A program made the translations under genes and the position numbers. Of a stretch of DNA of 33,061 nucleotides, positions 8,517 through 16,653 are shown piece after piece. The notes under the pieces were generated by a model. That model was not told the origin of the DNA. It did no database searches and saw only the letters and a program-made list of their open reading frames with translations. The stretch spans positions 1 through 33,061 of the forward strand of contig JBDTEO010000004.1 in NCBI GenBank assembly GCA_039922495.1, read 5' to 3'. The number at the start of each line of letters is the position of its first letter. Positions within the stretch are counted from its first letter, which is position 1. This stretch comes from JALYYC01 sp039922495 (GTDB lineage Bacteria; Chloroflexota; Dormibacteria; CF-121).

Positions 8517-10009
8517 GCGGACGGGGCCCCGGACGTCGGCCCGATCAGCGTGCGGACGATGCCGGTTTCCCAATCCGCGACGGCGACGCGATGGTTATTG
8601 GTGTCGGCGATCAGGAGGCCAGAGCCGCCGGCGCAGACCCCGCCCGGCTCACGAAAGGCGGCGGTGGGGCCGGGGCCATCCGTGTCCCCGGCTAAGCCTG
8701 ACCCGAGCCAGGTCGATACCGACCGAGTCCGGGGATCGAGCCGCTTGACCTTGTTGTTGTAACTGTCGGCGATGAAGAGCGCCTCGCCGCGCACCGTGAT
8801 GCCGAGGGGATGCTGCAGGCGGACCACCTCGCCCTCGCCGTCCTGATCGCCGAAGACAAAGAGGCCTTCGCCGACCAGGGTGGTGACACGCCCGGTGCCG
8901 AGGTCGATGTCGCGGATGGCGCTGACCTCGGAGTCCGCCACGTACAGATGTCCACCCGCGAGGGCCAGCCCGCTCGACTGGGCGAACCAGGCCTCCGCAG
9001 GCGGGCCATCGAGCAAGCCCTCGCGTCCGGTCCCCGCGTAGGGCGCAACAAGCGCTGACAGCAGGTCGAGCGACCAGATCTGGTGCGTGCCGGCCATCGC
9101 GATGTAGAGGCGCCCGCGGTCGAGGGCGAGATCCCACGGAGAGCTCAAGGGCGTCGACCGACCCGGGCCTCCGTCCCCTGGGCGAAGCGCCTGCTCGCCC
9201 GTCCCGGCGAGCGTCCGGACGTTGCCGGTCGCCAGGTCGATGGCGCGAATGGCGTGATTTTCCGTGTCGGCGACATACAGGATGCCGTTGGCAAGCGCCA
9301 GGCCCTGGGGTTGTTGAAACTGCGCCATGGTGGCGGCGCCGTCGAGCAGGCCCGGCTGACCATTGCCAATGGCCGTGACCACGGTCCCGTCGGGCCGGGC
9401 CATGACAATGCGGTGATGATTGGTGTCGGCGATATAGAGCGCGTCGTCCGTGGCGAGAACCTTTCCCGGAAACCGCAACGGACCGTCCGGCTCTCGCAAG
9501 GTGGCGAGCCCAAGGTCGGCCGGGCCCTCGGCCAGCAAGCCTCGCTCCTCGAACGCTCGGAGCATCCCGGCCACCAGCCGGTCGAATTGATCGAAGGGCA
9601 GCTCCCCTTCGTGCTTGCCGATCACGCGGCCTTCGGGATCGATGAACATCAAGGTCGGCCACGCTCTGCCCGCGAATCGGTGCCAGATCTCGAAGTCGCG
9701 GTCGTTGACGACCGGGTGGTCGATCCGGTAGCGGAGGACGGCCTCGCGAAGGTTCGCGGTCTCGCGTTCAGCCGGGAACTTCGGAGAATGGACCCCGATG
9801 ATGACGACCTTGTCGCCGTACTTCTCCTCGATCTTCCGCAACTGCGGAAACATGTGCATGCAATTGATTCAGCAAAATGTCCAGAAGTCGATGATGGCCA
9901 GGCGGCCGCGAAGATCGGCCAGGCGCAGCGGCCGGGTGACGTTGAGCCAGTCCAGTCCTTCCACGAACTCGGGGGCTCGCACTTTGCCGGCAAAGGTCTC
10001 CATCGCCAT
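8507..10009 (-). CDS. Thioredoxin-like / NHL-repeat protein with in-frame UGA, candidate selenoprotein
   Basis: 500 residues if the UGA at 9869-9871 is read as selenocysteine. Ordinary ORF calling stops there and leaves a truncated 450-aa ORF from 9859. Upstream of the UGA the same frame continues without another stop to ATG 10009 (alternative ATG 10003; upstream stop at 10052-10054). It encodes the expected family N-terminus: KVRAPEFVEGLDWLN, LADLRGRLAIIDFWTF, then C46-U47-INC50-MH. Relatives, including human NHLRC2, carry CCINC here, so Sec replaces the first Cys of the CxxC redox pair. Residues about 1-155 form the thioredoxin fold (GVHSPKFPAE; cis-Pro in GRAWPTLMF). About 160-490 form an NHL beta-propeller with repeated LYIADTNHHRI-type blades. 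No signal peptide seen. Role: probable thiol/selenol oxidoreductase; partner unknown. Alternative: a nonsense mutation in a pseudogene. Confidence 0.8.
9833..9850 (-). promoter_or_regulatory. Bacterial SECIS-like hairpin downstream of the UGA
   Basis: On the mRNA, UUUCCGC-AGUU-GCGGAAG forms six Watson-Crick pairs plus a U-G pair with a 4-nt apical loop. The stem can extend by two A-U pairs past a bulged G. The loop begins 25 nt after the UGA and has G at its second position. Published bacterial SECIS rules ask for a small apical loop with G in the first two positions, an upper stem of at least 4 bp, and roughly 16-37 nt from the UGA. SelB binding is inferred. Confidence 0.65.
9869..9871 (-). 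other. Putative selenocysteine codon (UGA)
   Basis: The TGA lies between TGC (Cys46) and ATC (Ile48), at the exact position of the first Cys of the family's CxxC motif. Flanking residues on both sides match the family, so the frame is intact apart from this codon. Confidence 0.75.
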
Positions 10010-10067
10010 CACCGTCCATGGTATCGACGGAACTTTCCGCCCGGACTGGCGTCATAGGAAGCAGAAG

Positions 10068-10454
10068 ATGATGAACAGGCTGCTCACCACCGTCGCCGTC
10101 TGCCTCCTGCTTGCGGCATGCGGCTCGCCCGCGACGGCACCGCCAGCAGGGACGGGAATCCAGGGGACGGCCACGATCGGGCCTACCTGCCCGGTCGAGC
10201 GTGTCAACTCGCCCTGCCCGCCGCGTCCGATTGCGGTCACGGTCATCGTGCGCAACGCCACTGGTAACGAGGTGACCCGCTTCCGATCCGGGGCGGACGG
10301 GCGGTTCAAGGTCGCGCTGGCGCCCGGGCGGTATGTCCTGGTCGGCCAGGGCCCCTCGAGCGCGTCCCTGCCGCGGCCGATTCCGGTCAGCGTCACCGTC
10401 ACCAGCGGCTCCTACGCGGTGGTCACCGTCCAGTTCGACAGCGGCATCCGCTAA
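10068..10454 (+). CDS. Small lipoprotein with carboxypeptidase-regulatory-like domain
   Basis: 128 aa. ATG at 10068 (or 10071) is preceded by AGGA at 10056-10059 with 8-nt spacing. A signal peptide ends in the lipobox LLAAC (Cys at about residue 18), so it should be lipid-anchored on the outer face of the membrane. The rest looks like a small beta-sandwich of the transthyretin/CarboxypepD_reg kind: GIQGTATIGPTCPVE, then VTVIVRNATGNEVTRF, DGRFKVALAPGRYVLV. Two extra Cys (CPVERVNSPC) may form a disulfide. No enzymatic motif; function unknown. Confidence 0.82.
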   Translation: MMNRLLTTVAVCLLLAACGSPATAPPAGTGIQGTATIGPTCPVERVNSPCPPRPIAVTVIVRNATGNEVTRFRSGADGRFKVALAPGRYVLVGQGPSSASLPRPIPVSVTVTSGSYAVVTVQFDSGIR

Positions 10455-10481
10455 GCCGGCGCCCCGCTATCCTAGGCGGCG

Positions 10482-11378
10482 GTGTCTGCGCGCCCCGGGA
10501 TTCGTCTTGTCCCCGCCCTGCTGCTGGTGGGGGTGACCGCCATCTGGGGATGGACCTTCGTGGTCGTCAAAGACGCCATCGCCCGCTTCCCGGTCGTGAG
10601 CTTTTTGGGCATCCGCTTTCTGCTGGCCGCCGTCGTCCTCTGGCTGATCGTGCTGGCCTTGCGCCAACACGGCCCCGTCGCGCGCGTCGGCCTGGCCATC
10701 GGCGTGGTCCTTGCCCTTTCGTATCTCTCGCAGACGCTCGGCCTCAAGGGCACCTCGGTGGCGAACACCGGCCTCATCACCGGCCTCTTTGTTGTGTTCA
10801 CGCCCATCCTCGACCGGGTCCTCTGGCGCGTGCCCTCCCGGCGCAGCACCTGGTTGGCGGTGGGGCTGGCCTTTGCGGGCACCGCGCTCCTTACGGGTGC
10901 CGCGCCCTCCGGCCTCCACCTCGGTGACCTGCTCGTCCTGGTCGGCTCCGTGGGCTTTGCGTTGCATATCACGCTGTTGTCCCGGTACGCGGCCGGTGGT
11001 CCCTTGCGGCTGGCGGCCTGGCAGATGACCGCCGCCGGACTGTTCCTGACCGCCGCGGCCCTGGGCACGCGATCGGTCATGCTGCCGGTGCCGTCGACCG
11101 TCTGGCCGGCCCTGCTGATTACCGGCATCTTTGCTTCCGCCATTGCCTTCTGGGTCCAGACCTACGCGCAGCAGCGACTCCCCGCCAGCCGGGCGGCGTT
11201 GATCCTGACCATGGAGCCCGCCTTCACCGTCTTCTTTGCCTTCCTGCTTGCCGGCGAAGGTTTCCGCCTTCTTCAGGCGGTCGGGGCTGTGCTCATCCTG
11301 GCGGCACTCTTCTACAGCGAGCTGCGCGGTCGCGAGCCGGCAGGAACGGGCTCGCCGCTTCCGGTGTCGGTGGCCTGA
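10482..11378 (+). CDS. EamA/DMT-family transporter
   Basis: 298 aa with ten predicted transmembrane helices in two homologous EamA halves. The signature AIWGWTFVVVKDAI is at residues about 20-33, and the second half ends with the SRAALILTMEPAFTVFFAFLL motif typical of the family's ninth helix. GTG start at 10482 with a weak AGGCGG upstream. DMT carriers export metabolites such as amino acids or drugs; the substrate cannot be predicted. It follows the lipoprotein gene by 27 nt. Confidence 0.92.
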   Translation: MSARPGIRLVPALLLVGVTAIWGWTFVVVKDAIARFPVVSFLGIRFLLAAVVLWLIVLALRQHGPVARVGLAIGVVLALSYLSQTLGLKGTSVANTGLITGLFVVFTPILDRVLWRVPSRRSTWLAVGLAFAGTALLTGAAPSGLHLGDLLVLVGSVGFALHITLLSRYAAGGPLRLAAWQMTAAGLFLTAAALGTRSVMLPVPSTVWPALLITGIFASAIAFWVQTYAQQRLPASRAALILTMEPAFTVFFAFLLAGEGFRLLQAVGAVLILAALFYSELRGREPAGTGSPLPVSVA

Positions 11379-11436
11379 CCACCGCGCGCCGCTAGGCTAG
11401 TGACGGCCAAGCCCGAGGCGGAGAGAGGAGTGACGC

Positions 11437-11895
11437 ATGGATATAGAGCGTTCGACCGAGACACCGACCGGTGAGCAGAAGCCCCGCATGGCGGCTCCCG
11501 AATTGCACGTCCCCCGACTGGTGCTCTCCAAGCACGTCTCCGGAGACCGCTTCCTCGATCGAGTCGCGGAGGTCGTCAACCGACTGATCGGCTCGATGTA
11601 CCTGTTCGTGTTTATCACGATCGGGATCGTGATCTGGCTCTTCGCCGGCAATATCGTCGGTTTCGATAAAACGCCATGGCCCCTGCTCCTCACCGTCCTG
11701 AACCTGCCGCAACTATCGATCATGATCTCGCTCCAGGTCAGCGCCAACCGCGCCCAACGAGCCAGCGACGCGCGGGCGATCGCGGATCACGAGACCCTGC
11801 GCGCCATTCATCAGATGGTGCAGCTGGAGCTGCAGGTCCTGGACAACCAGGCCGAGGTCCTGGAGCTGCTGAAAAAAAGGTGGGCCGCATCGTGA
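11437..11895 (+). CDS. DUF1003-family membrane protein
   Basis: 152 aa. ATG at 11437 has GAGGAG upstream with suitable spacing. Two hydrophobic helices (residues about 49-70 and 82-102) flank FDKTPWPLLLTVLNL, the DUF1003 hallmark (usually FDPYPF). The C-terminal SANRAQRASDARAIADHET and a final helix up to LLKKRWAAS match the family's conserved cytoplasmic tail. Function of the family is unknown. The kelch gene begins 4 nt after its stop, so they are likely cotranscribed. Confidence 0.85.
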   Translation: MDIERSTETPTGEQKPRMAAPELHVPRLVLSKHVSGDRFLDRVAEVVNRLIGSMYLFVFITIGIVIWLFAGNIVGFDKTPWPLLLTVLNLPQLSIMISLQVSANRAQRASDARAIADHETLRAIHQMVQLELQVLDNQAEVLELLKKRWAAS

Positions 11896-11899
11896 TCCG

Positions 11900-13213
11900 G
11901 TGAGAGCCGCGCTCTCGGTCCTGGCCGTCCTGACATCAGGCATGCTCGGCAGCGCGAGCATGATCGTGACGGCGGCGACACCAGCGGGCACGTCGCTTGG
12001 CGGATGGTCGACCGCCGGTGCCTTGCGGACGGGCCGGGCCCAACATACCGCGACGCGCCTTCTCGACGGACGGGTGCTGGTCACCGGGGGAAGGGATAGA
12101 GGCGACCAAGCACTGGCCAGTACCGAGCTCTTCGATCCAAAGACCGGTCGTTGGCAGGCGGGCGCTGCGCTGGACGCGGCGCGTGTCGACCAGACGGCGA
12201 CGCTGCTCCTGAATGGGCGGGTTCTGGTGGCGGGCGGCTTCGACCGGCTCGATGCCCGAGAACGATCGCTCGCCACGGCCGAAATCTTCGATCCGGGGCG
12301 GAACCGGTGGACGCCGGCGGCCCCGATGGCGGTGACCCGGGCCCGGCACACAGCCACCCTGCTCGCGGATGGCCGGGTCCTGGTGGTTGGTGGCTACTCG
12401 GCTCCGACGCCGGGAAAGCTCGGTGGGTTCGCGCCACGCGCGGAGGTCTATGACCCGATCGCGAACCGGTGGTCGGACACGAACACCATGGGGACCGGGG
12501 GGCGCCAGGGACACTCCGCGACCAGACTGCTGGATGGCCGTGTGCTTGTTGTCGGTGGGGAAGGGACCCTGGGTGGCAACCAGAGCGCGGAGCTCTACGA
12601 CCCGGCCACCAACACCTGGGCCTTCGCCCATTTCCCGCTCGCACCCCACGTGGGGCATACGGCAACCTTGCTGGCATCGGGGCAGGTGCTCATTGTCGGA
12701 GGCGCCGGATCGATCTCGCCGACCCTGCATGAACCGGCGGCGCTCGCGACGGCGGAAATCTACCAGCCCGGGCTTAACCAGTGGACCCTGCTCACGCCGA
12801 TGCACACGACGCGCGATCATCACACGGCCACGCTGCTCGATGATGGCCGAGTGCTGGTGGTCGGCGGTGCGTACACCTCGACCCCGCTGCCGGAACTCTA
12901 TGACGCCGCGGCAAATACCTGGCGGCTCCTCCCGGGGGATCCGATGGATCGGTACGCGCACACGGCCACCCTGCTCGAGAACGGGCGCGTCCTGGTCGCC
13001 GGCGGCTTCGGTCAATCAGCGGCAACCACCTGGGTCTACGATCCAGCCGGCCGGGCATCAACGCCAGCGGCCGCGCCAGGACCACCATTCGGCATGGTCG
13101 CCGTCCTCGGCGCACTCCTGCTGCTGCTGCTGGCCTGGCTCTGGTTCCGGCGCGCGACCCTCCACCGTCCGAGCTGGCCACGACCGGCCGGCGACGAATG
13201 GCTCGAGCCGTGA
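11900..13213 (+). CDS. Secreted kelch-repeat beta-propeller protein with C-terminal membrane anchor
   Basis: 437 aa from GTG 11900. N-terminal signal peptide (about 1-25). It contains seven copies of a kelch-type blade motif, HTATLLxDGRVLVxGG, beginning near residues 48, 98, 148, 206, 254, 311 and 355. This agrees with a seven-bladed propeller. Blades carry the partner motif AEIYDPxxNxW. A transmembrane helix (about 395-415) and a short basic tail follow, so the propeller should face outside. No copper-site or hydrolase motif is evident; a binding role is more likely than catalysis. Confidence 0.88.
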   Translation: MRAALSVLAVLTSGMLGSASMIVTAATPAGTSLGGWSTAGALRTGRAQHTATRLLDGRVLVTGGRDRGDQALASTELFDPKTGRWQAGAALDAARVDQTATLLLNGRVLVAGGFDRLDARERSLATAEIFDPGRNRWTPAAPMAVTRARHTATLLADGRVLVVGGYSAPTPGKLGGFAPRAEVYDPIANRWSDTNTMGTGGRQGHSATRLLDGRVLVVGGEGTLGGNQSAELYDPATNTWAFAHFPLAPHVGHTATLLASGQVLIVGGAGSISPTLHEPAALATAEIYQPGLNQWTLLTPMHTTRDHHTATLLDDGRVLVVGGAYTSTPLPELYDAAANTWRLLPGDPMDRYAHTATLLENGRVLVAGGFGQSAATTWVYDPAGRASTPAAAPGPPFGMVAVLGALLLLLLAWLWFRRATLHRPSWPRPAGDEWLEP

Positions 13214-13225
13214 GGCGAGTCCGGG

Positions 13226-14677
13226 TCAGCCGTAGCTGATCATGATGTTCTTCACCTGGGTGTAGTTGGCCAGGGCCTCGACACCCTGCTCGCGGCCAAA
13301 GCCACTCCGGTTGTAGCCGCCAAACGGCAGCCCGATGCTCCCCTCGACGCTGTAGCTGTTGATTCGAATCTGGCCCGACTTGATCGCCGTCGCCATCGCG
13401 AGGGCCTTGGGCAGGTCCCGGGTCCAGATGCCGGTCACCAGCCCGTAGGGCGTGCCGTTGGCAATGTCGATCGCTTCCTCGACCGAGTCAAACGAGGTGA
13501 CCGTCAAGACCGGCCCGAAGATCTCTTCCTGCTCGAGCGTGGTCCCGCGCTTCACCTCGTCGAGCAGGGTGGGCTGGATGAAGAACCCATTGGCCAGATC
13601 CGCTCCTTCGGCCCGGCCCCCGCCCGTCACGGCGGTCGCGCCGTCGCGCGCGCCCTGCTCGATGTAGCGCAGGACGCGCTGCATCTGCCGCTCGCTTATG
13701 ACCGGGCCCATGTCGGGATTGTCCAGCCCGCGGCCCAGCCGGATGGCGCGAATGCGTTCCGCCAGGATGCGGATGAAGGCGTCGTGGGCACGACGTTCGA
13801 CCAGCAGGCGCGTGGGCGCGGTGCAGGTTTGCGCGGCGTTTTGCATCAGCGTGGTGGCCGCCGCCGCCGCCGCCTTCTCGAAATCGGCGTCCGCCAGCAC
13901 GATGTTGGGGGACTTCCCGCCCAGTTCCAGGGTCACGGGGACGACGTGGTCGGCCGCGGCCTTCATGATGGCGATTCCCGTCGGCACCGACCCGGTAAAG
14001 GTGATCTGGTTGATACCGTCGCTGGCCGTCAGGGCCGCGCCCGTCTCCCGACCACCGCTCACCACATTGAAGACGCCGCGCGGGAACCCGGCCTCGCCGG
14101 CGAGCTCAGCCAGCCGGATGACGCTCAGGCCGGCCTCGGCGGCGGGCTTCGCCACAATGGTGTTTCCGCACGCCAGGGCAGGCGCGATCCCGCGTGAGGC
14201 CAGTCGAAGCGGGTAGTTCCAGGGAACGATTTGAGCCGAGACGCCGAGCGGCTCCCGCAGGGTGAAGTCGACGAATCCGCGCCCGAGCGGAATGCTGGCC
14301 CCGAAGACCTTATCGGCCACGCCGGCGAAGTATTCGAAGAAGCCGGCGGCCGCGGCGACATCGTCCTCCGCCTGGCGCAAGGGCTTTCCGACATCAAGGC
14401 TTTCCAGCCGGGCGAGCTCTGAACTCCGTTCGCGAATCAGGCCCGCCAGCCGGTTGAGCAGGCGAACGCGGCGGACGGGCGGCAGGTGGGGCCAGCCGTT
14501 CTTGATCGCCTCGCGAGCGGCGATAACCGCCCGCGTGACATCCGCGGGGCCGCCGTCCGCCACCGCCGCAAACGATTTCCCGGTGGCCGGATCGATGGCC
14601 TCGAAGGTCCCGCGAGCAGCGGCCGGAACGCGCTCGCCATCGATGTACATCCGGCCGTCGGCGCCCGCCTCCTCCAC
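13226..14677 (-). CDS. NAD(P)-dependent aldehyde dehydrogenase
   Basis: 483 aa, full family length. The NAD-binding segment IVPWNYPLRL, the general-base Glu in TLELGGKSPN, the nucleophilic Cys in NAAQTCTAPTR and the C-terminal EEIFGPVL and PFGGYNRSGFGRE motifs are all present. It oxidises aldehydes to acids. Overall sequence is closest to the betaine/aminobutyraldehyde/medium-chain type, but the substrate is not determined. GTG at 14677 is used; no strong Shine-Dalgarno is visible. Neighbours give no pathway hint. Confidence 0.93.
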   Translation of the reverse strand: MEEAGADGRMYIDGERVPAAARGTFEAIDPATGKSFAAVADGGPADVTRAVIAAREAIKNGWPHLPPVRRVRLLNRLAGLIRERSSELARLESLDVGKPLRQAEDDVAAAAGFFEYFAGVADKVFGASIPLGRGFVDFTLREPLGVSAQIVPWNYPLRLASRGIAPALACGNTIVAKPAAEAGLSVIRLAELAGEAGFPRGVFNVVSGGRETGAALTASDGINQITFTGSVPTGIAIMKAAADHVVPVTLELGGKSPNIVLADADFEKAAAAAATTLMQNAAQTCTAPTRLLVERRAHDAFIRILAERIRAIRLGRGLDNPDMGPVISERQMQRVLRYIEQGARDGATAVTGGGRAEGADLANGFFIQPTLLDEVKRGTTLEQEEIFGPVLTVTSFDSVEEAIDIANGTPYGLVTGIWTRDLPKALAMATAIKSGQIRINSYSVEGSIGLPFGGYNRSGFGREQGVEALANYTQVKNIMISYG

Positions 14678-14735
14678 GCATCTAGCCTACCGTTTAGGGG
14701 TGCCAATTTCGGGAACAAATCAGGTAGGAGAGGCT

Positions 14736-15359
14736 TTGGCGAAACTGGCGAGCTACCTCACGAGCCGGAGGCACCTCGGGGGGTTGGTGCTGGCATTGCT
14801 CGGGGCCGGACTGGCCCTCGCGGACCCGGTGGGGCCGCAGGGCGCCTGGCTCATCGTCGGGTTCTATCTCCTTGGGGCGATGGCCACCCACGAGCCTGCC
14901 CAGAGCCGCTTCGGGTTCGAACCCCGGCGGGTGCATCGCCGCCTGAGCGAGAAGCTCGCCGGCGTGAGCGGCCGGGTTCCCCCGGAGGTGATGGTCCGCC
15001 TACGCCGGATTGAGCTGACGATCCAGTCGGAGATCCTGCCCCGGCTGGAGGTGCTCCCGCCTGGAAGTCACGAGCTTTACCTGGTCGAACGGACCGCTTC
15101 CGCGTACCTCCCGGCTGCCCTCGACGCCTACCTGTGCCTTCCTCCGAACTACGTCTCGCCATTGCCAGGAACGGAGGGACGGTCGGCCCTCAGCGTCCTG
15201 GTCGAGGAACTCGACGTGCTCGACGCCGGGATGCGCTCCGTTGCCGCGTCCGTCCACCGTGCCGACATGACCCGCCTGCTGGTGCACAAGCACTTCCTCA
15301 ACGAGCGCTTTCCGCATGAGCAGACGGGCGTTCTGCTAGCGGATCGACGGCCGGAGTGA
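14736..15359 (+). CDS. Two-TM membrane protein with helical cytoplasmic domain, unknown function
   Basis: 207 aa from TTG at 14736, selected because AGGAG (14726-14730) is 5 nt upstream. The reading frame itself stays open much further back across the aldehyde dehydrogenase gene, which is chance. Two short hydrophobic helices (residues about 14-30 and 36-50) are followed by a mainly helical domain containing LRRIELTIQSEILPRL and SVLVEELDVLDAGMRSV. No family recognised. The 3' end overlaps the convergent DUF4349 gene by 24 bp. Confidence 0.65.
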   Translation: MAKLASYLTSRRHLGGLVLALLGAGLALADPVGPQGAWLIVGFYLLGAMATHEPAQSRFGFEPRRVHRRLSEKLAGVSGRVPPEVMVRLRRIELTIQSEILPRLEVLPPGSHELYLVERTASAYLPAALDAYLCLPPNYVSPLPGTEGRSALSVLVEELDVLDAGMRSVAASVHRADMTRLLVHKHFLNERFPHEQTGVLLADRRPE

Positions 15360-16244
15360 CGCCGGGAGTAGACGCCAGATCCCTAACGCCAGCGCGATCA
15401 ATAGCGCAAAGGGCAACAGAAAGCTGGCCACGACAACCATGCCCCCGAGGACCCCCGCGAAGGTCTGCCCGGCCGTCTTAAAGGAGCTTGCCAGCCCGCT
15501 CCGATCCCAGAGCGTGGGCTGCGCGGGAGCCAACGCCACGGTGAAGAGCCGGACGGTGATCGTCGAATAGGTGGTGCGCTGATCGAGGAACCGGATACGG
15601 CCCTGGATCTGTTCGATCTCTCCGGTGACCGATGACAGCTGATTTTGCACCGCGATACTGTCCGTGATGGTCTGGGCCCGACGCATCAGGTCGAGGAGAA
15701 TCGCCTGCTGCGCCTGCTGATTCTTCAAGCGCGATTGGAGGTCCACGTACTCACCGCTGACGTCCTGGCTCGTCACCTGCAGTTGCGTTGCGCTGCCAAG
15801 CTGGCGGAGGGCGCTCAACGCATCGGCATAGCTCGTCGCCGGGACGGCGACCACCACGGTGCCGGCGTCGGTCGATTCCGCCGAGACGTCGCCGACCTGC
15901 GAGCTGACGAGGTAGCCATTGAACTGGCTGGCGATCGCGACGGCCTTGTTGTAGCTCTGCCAGAACGCGCCGGATTTGATCCGGATCCCGAGCGTGGCGT
16001 CCTGGATGACTTTCTGGTCGCCGCGAGCCTGCAGCACGGCACTGTTGGGGGCCGGATTGGCCGGAGTGCTGGCGGCGGGGCCGGCGATTTTGTCCTGGGC
16101 CGGCGCGTAGCCGATCGACCCCTGACCCAGGCCGGCACTGATGTGGCTGGACGAGGTGTTCGACGTCGACGCGGTGCCGCAGGCCGAGAGGACCCCGACG
16201 ACACCGAGCACGGCAATGAACGGAACGATCCGGATCGATGGCAT
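15336..16244 (-). CDS. DUF4349 lipoprotein
   Basis: 302 aa from ATG 16244, which has GAGGTGA upstream; an in-frame GTG at 16253 is less likely. Signal peptide with lipobox LSAC (Cys about residue 22). A low-complexity Ser/Ala/Pro linker follows, then the DUF4349 domain: IRIKSGAFWQSYNKAVAIASQFNGY, VSGEYVDLQSRLKNQQAQQ, and the coiled-coil region with IEQIQGRIRFLDQRTTYSTI. A C-terminal transmembrane helix (about 265-290) ends the protein. It is thus anchored at both ends and projects the coiled coil outside. Family function unknown; envelope role inferred. Confidence 0.88.
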   Translation of the reverse strand: MPSIRIVPFIAVLGVVGVLSACGTASTSNTSSSHISAGLGQGSIGYAPAQDKIAGPAASTPANPAPNSAVLQARGDQKVIQDATLGIRIKSGAFWQSYNKAVAIASQFNGYLVSSQVGDVSAESTDAGTVVVAVPATSYADALSALRQLGSATQLQVTSQDVSGEYVDLQSRLKNQQAQQAILLDLMRRAQTITDSIAVQNQLSSVTGEIEQIQGRIRFLDQRTTYSTITVRLFTVALAPAQPTLWDRSGLASSFKTAGQTFAGVLGGMVVVASFLLPFALLIALALGIWRLLPASLRPSIR

Positions 16245-16316
16245 GAGCTTCACCTCGGCTCTTGGACGCCGGGGCGCCCGAAAAGTTCCCCAGCTGCGGG
16301 GGGTAAGCTTGAGCCG

Positions 16317-16628
16317 ATGAGCCGGCCGGTCGACTTATCGCCCGTGCAACGTGAGCTGGACAACCTTCGGGTTCAGCTCTGCCACTGCAATCACGCCGGT
16401 ACCTGCCTGGGCTGCCAGGGGGTGGAGATGCTGCGGCAGCAGGTGCAGATGGTGGTCTCCGCGGCCACCCAACCGGTCCTGATGCAGGTCGCCCAGGAGA
16501 CGCAGGCCAAGGAGCTGCTCAAGCAGGTCCAGGCCATGCAGGAACGGATGCTGTCTGACCCCGAGGCGGCCCGGGCGATCGAGGAGCTGATGAAGTACTT
16601 CCAGCCGCCGCCCGAGGAGGACCACTAG
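16317..16628 (+). CDS. Small Cys-motif protein of unknown function
   Basis: 103 aa from ATG 16317, with a purine-rich GGGGGGTAAG about 9 nt upstream. Near the N-terminus is CHCNHAGTCLGC (C-x-C-x5-C-x2-C plus His), a spacing suited to zinc or a metal cluster. The remainder is helical (QQVQMVVSAATQPVLMQVAQ; ELLKQVQAMQERM), probably a coiled coil. I do not recognise the family. Convergent with the sortase gene. Confidence 0.7.
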   Translation: MSRPVDLSPVQRELDNLRVQLCHCNHAGTCLGCQGVEMLRQQVQMVVSAATQPVLMQVAQETQAKELLKQVQAMQERMLSDPEAARAIEELMKYFQPPPEEDH

Positions 16629-16653
16629 CCGGCGAGCGAGGTCGGGCCGGCGG

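Noticed and set aside
8507..9859. 450-aa NHL protein starting at the ATG after the UGA
   Set aside because: This start would cut the thioredoxin fold in its active site; family-matching sequence continues in frame upstream of the UGA.
9869..9871. UGA as a simple nonsense mutation (pseudogene)
   Set aside because: Not excluded, but the position at the redox Cys, otherwise intact frame and SECIS-like hairpin make recoding the better explanation.
12001..13020. Tandem DNA repeats in the kelch gene
   Set aside because: Repetition is explained by the protein blades; no separate DNA repeat or CRISPR-like spacing.
14262..14735. Upstream part of the 365-codon frame ending at 15359
   Set aside because: Overlaps the aldehyde dehydrogenase gene in antisense; the TTG at 14736 with AGGAG marks the likely real start.
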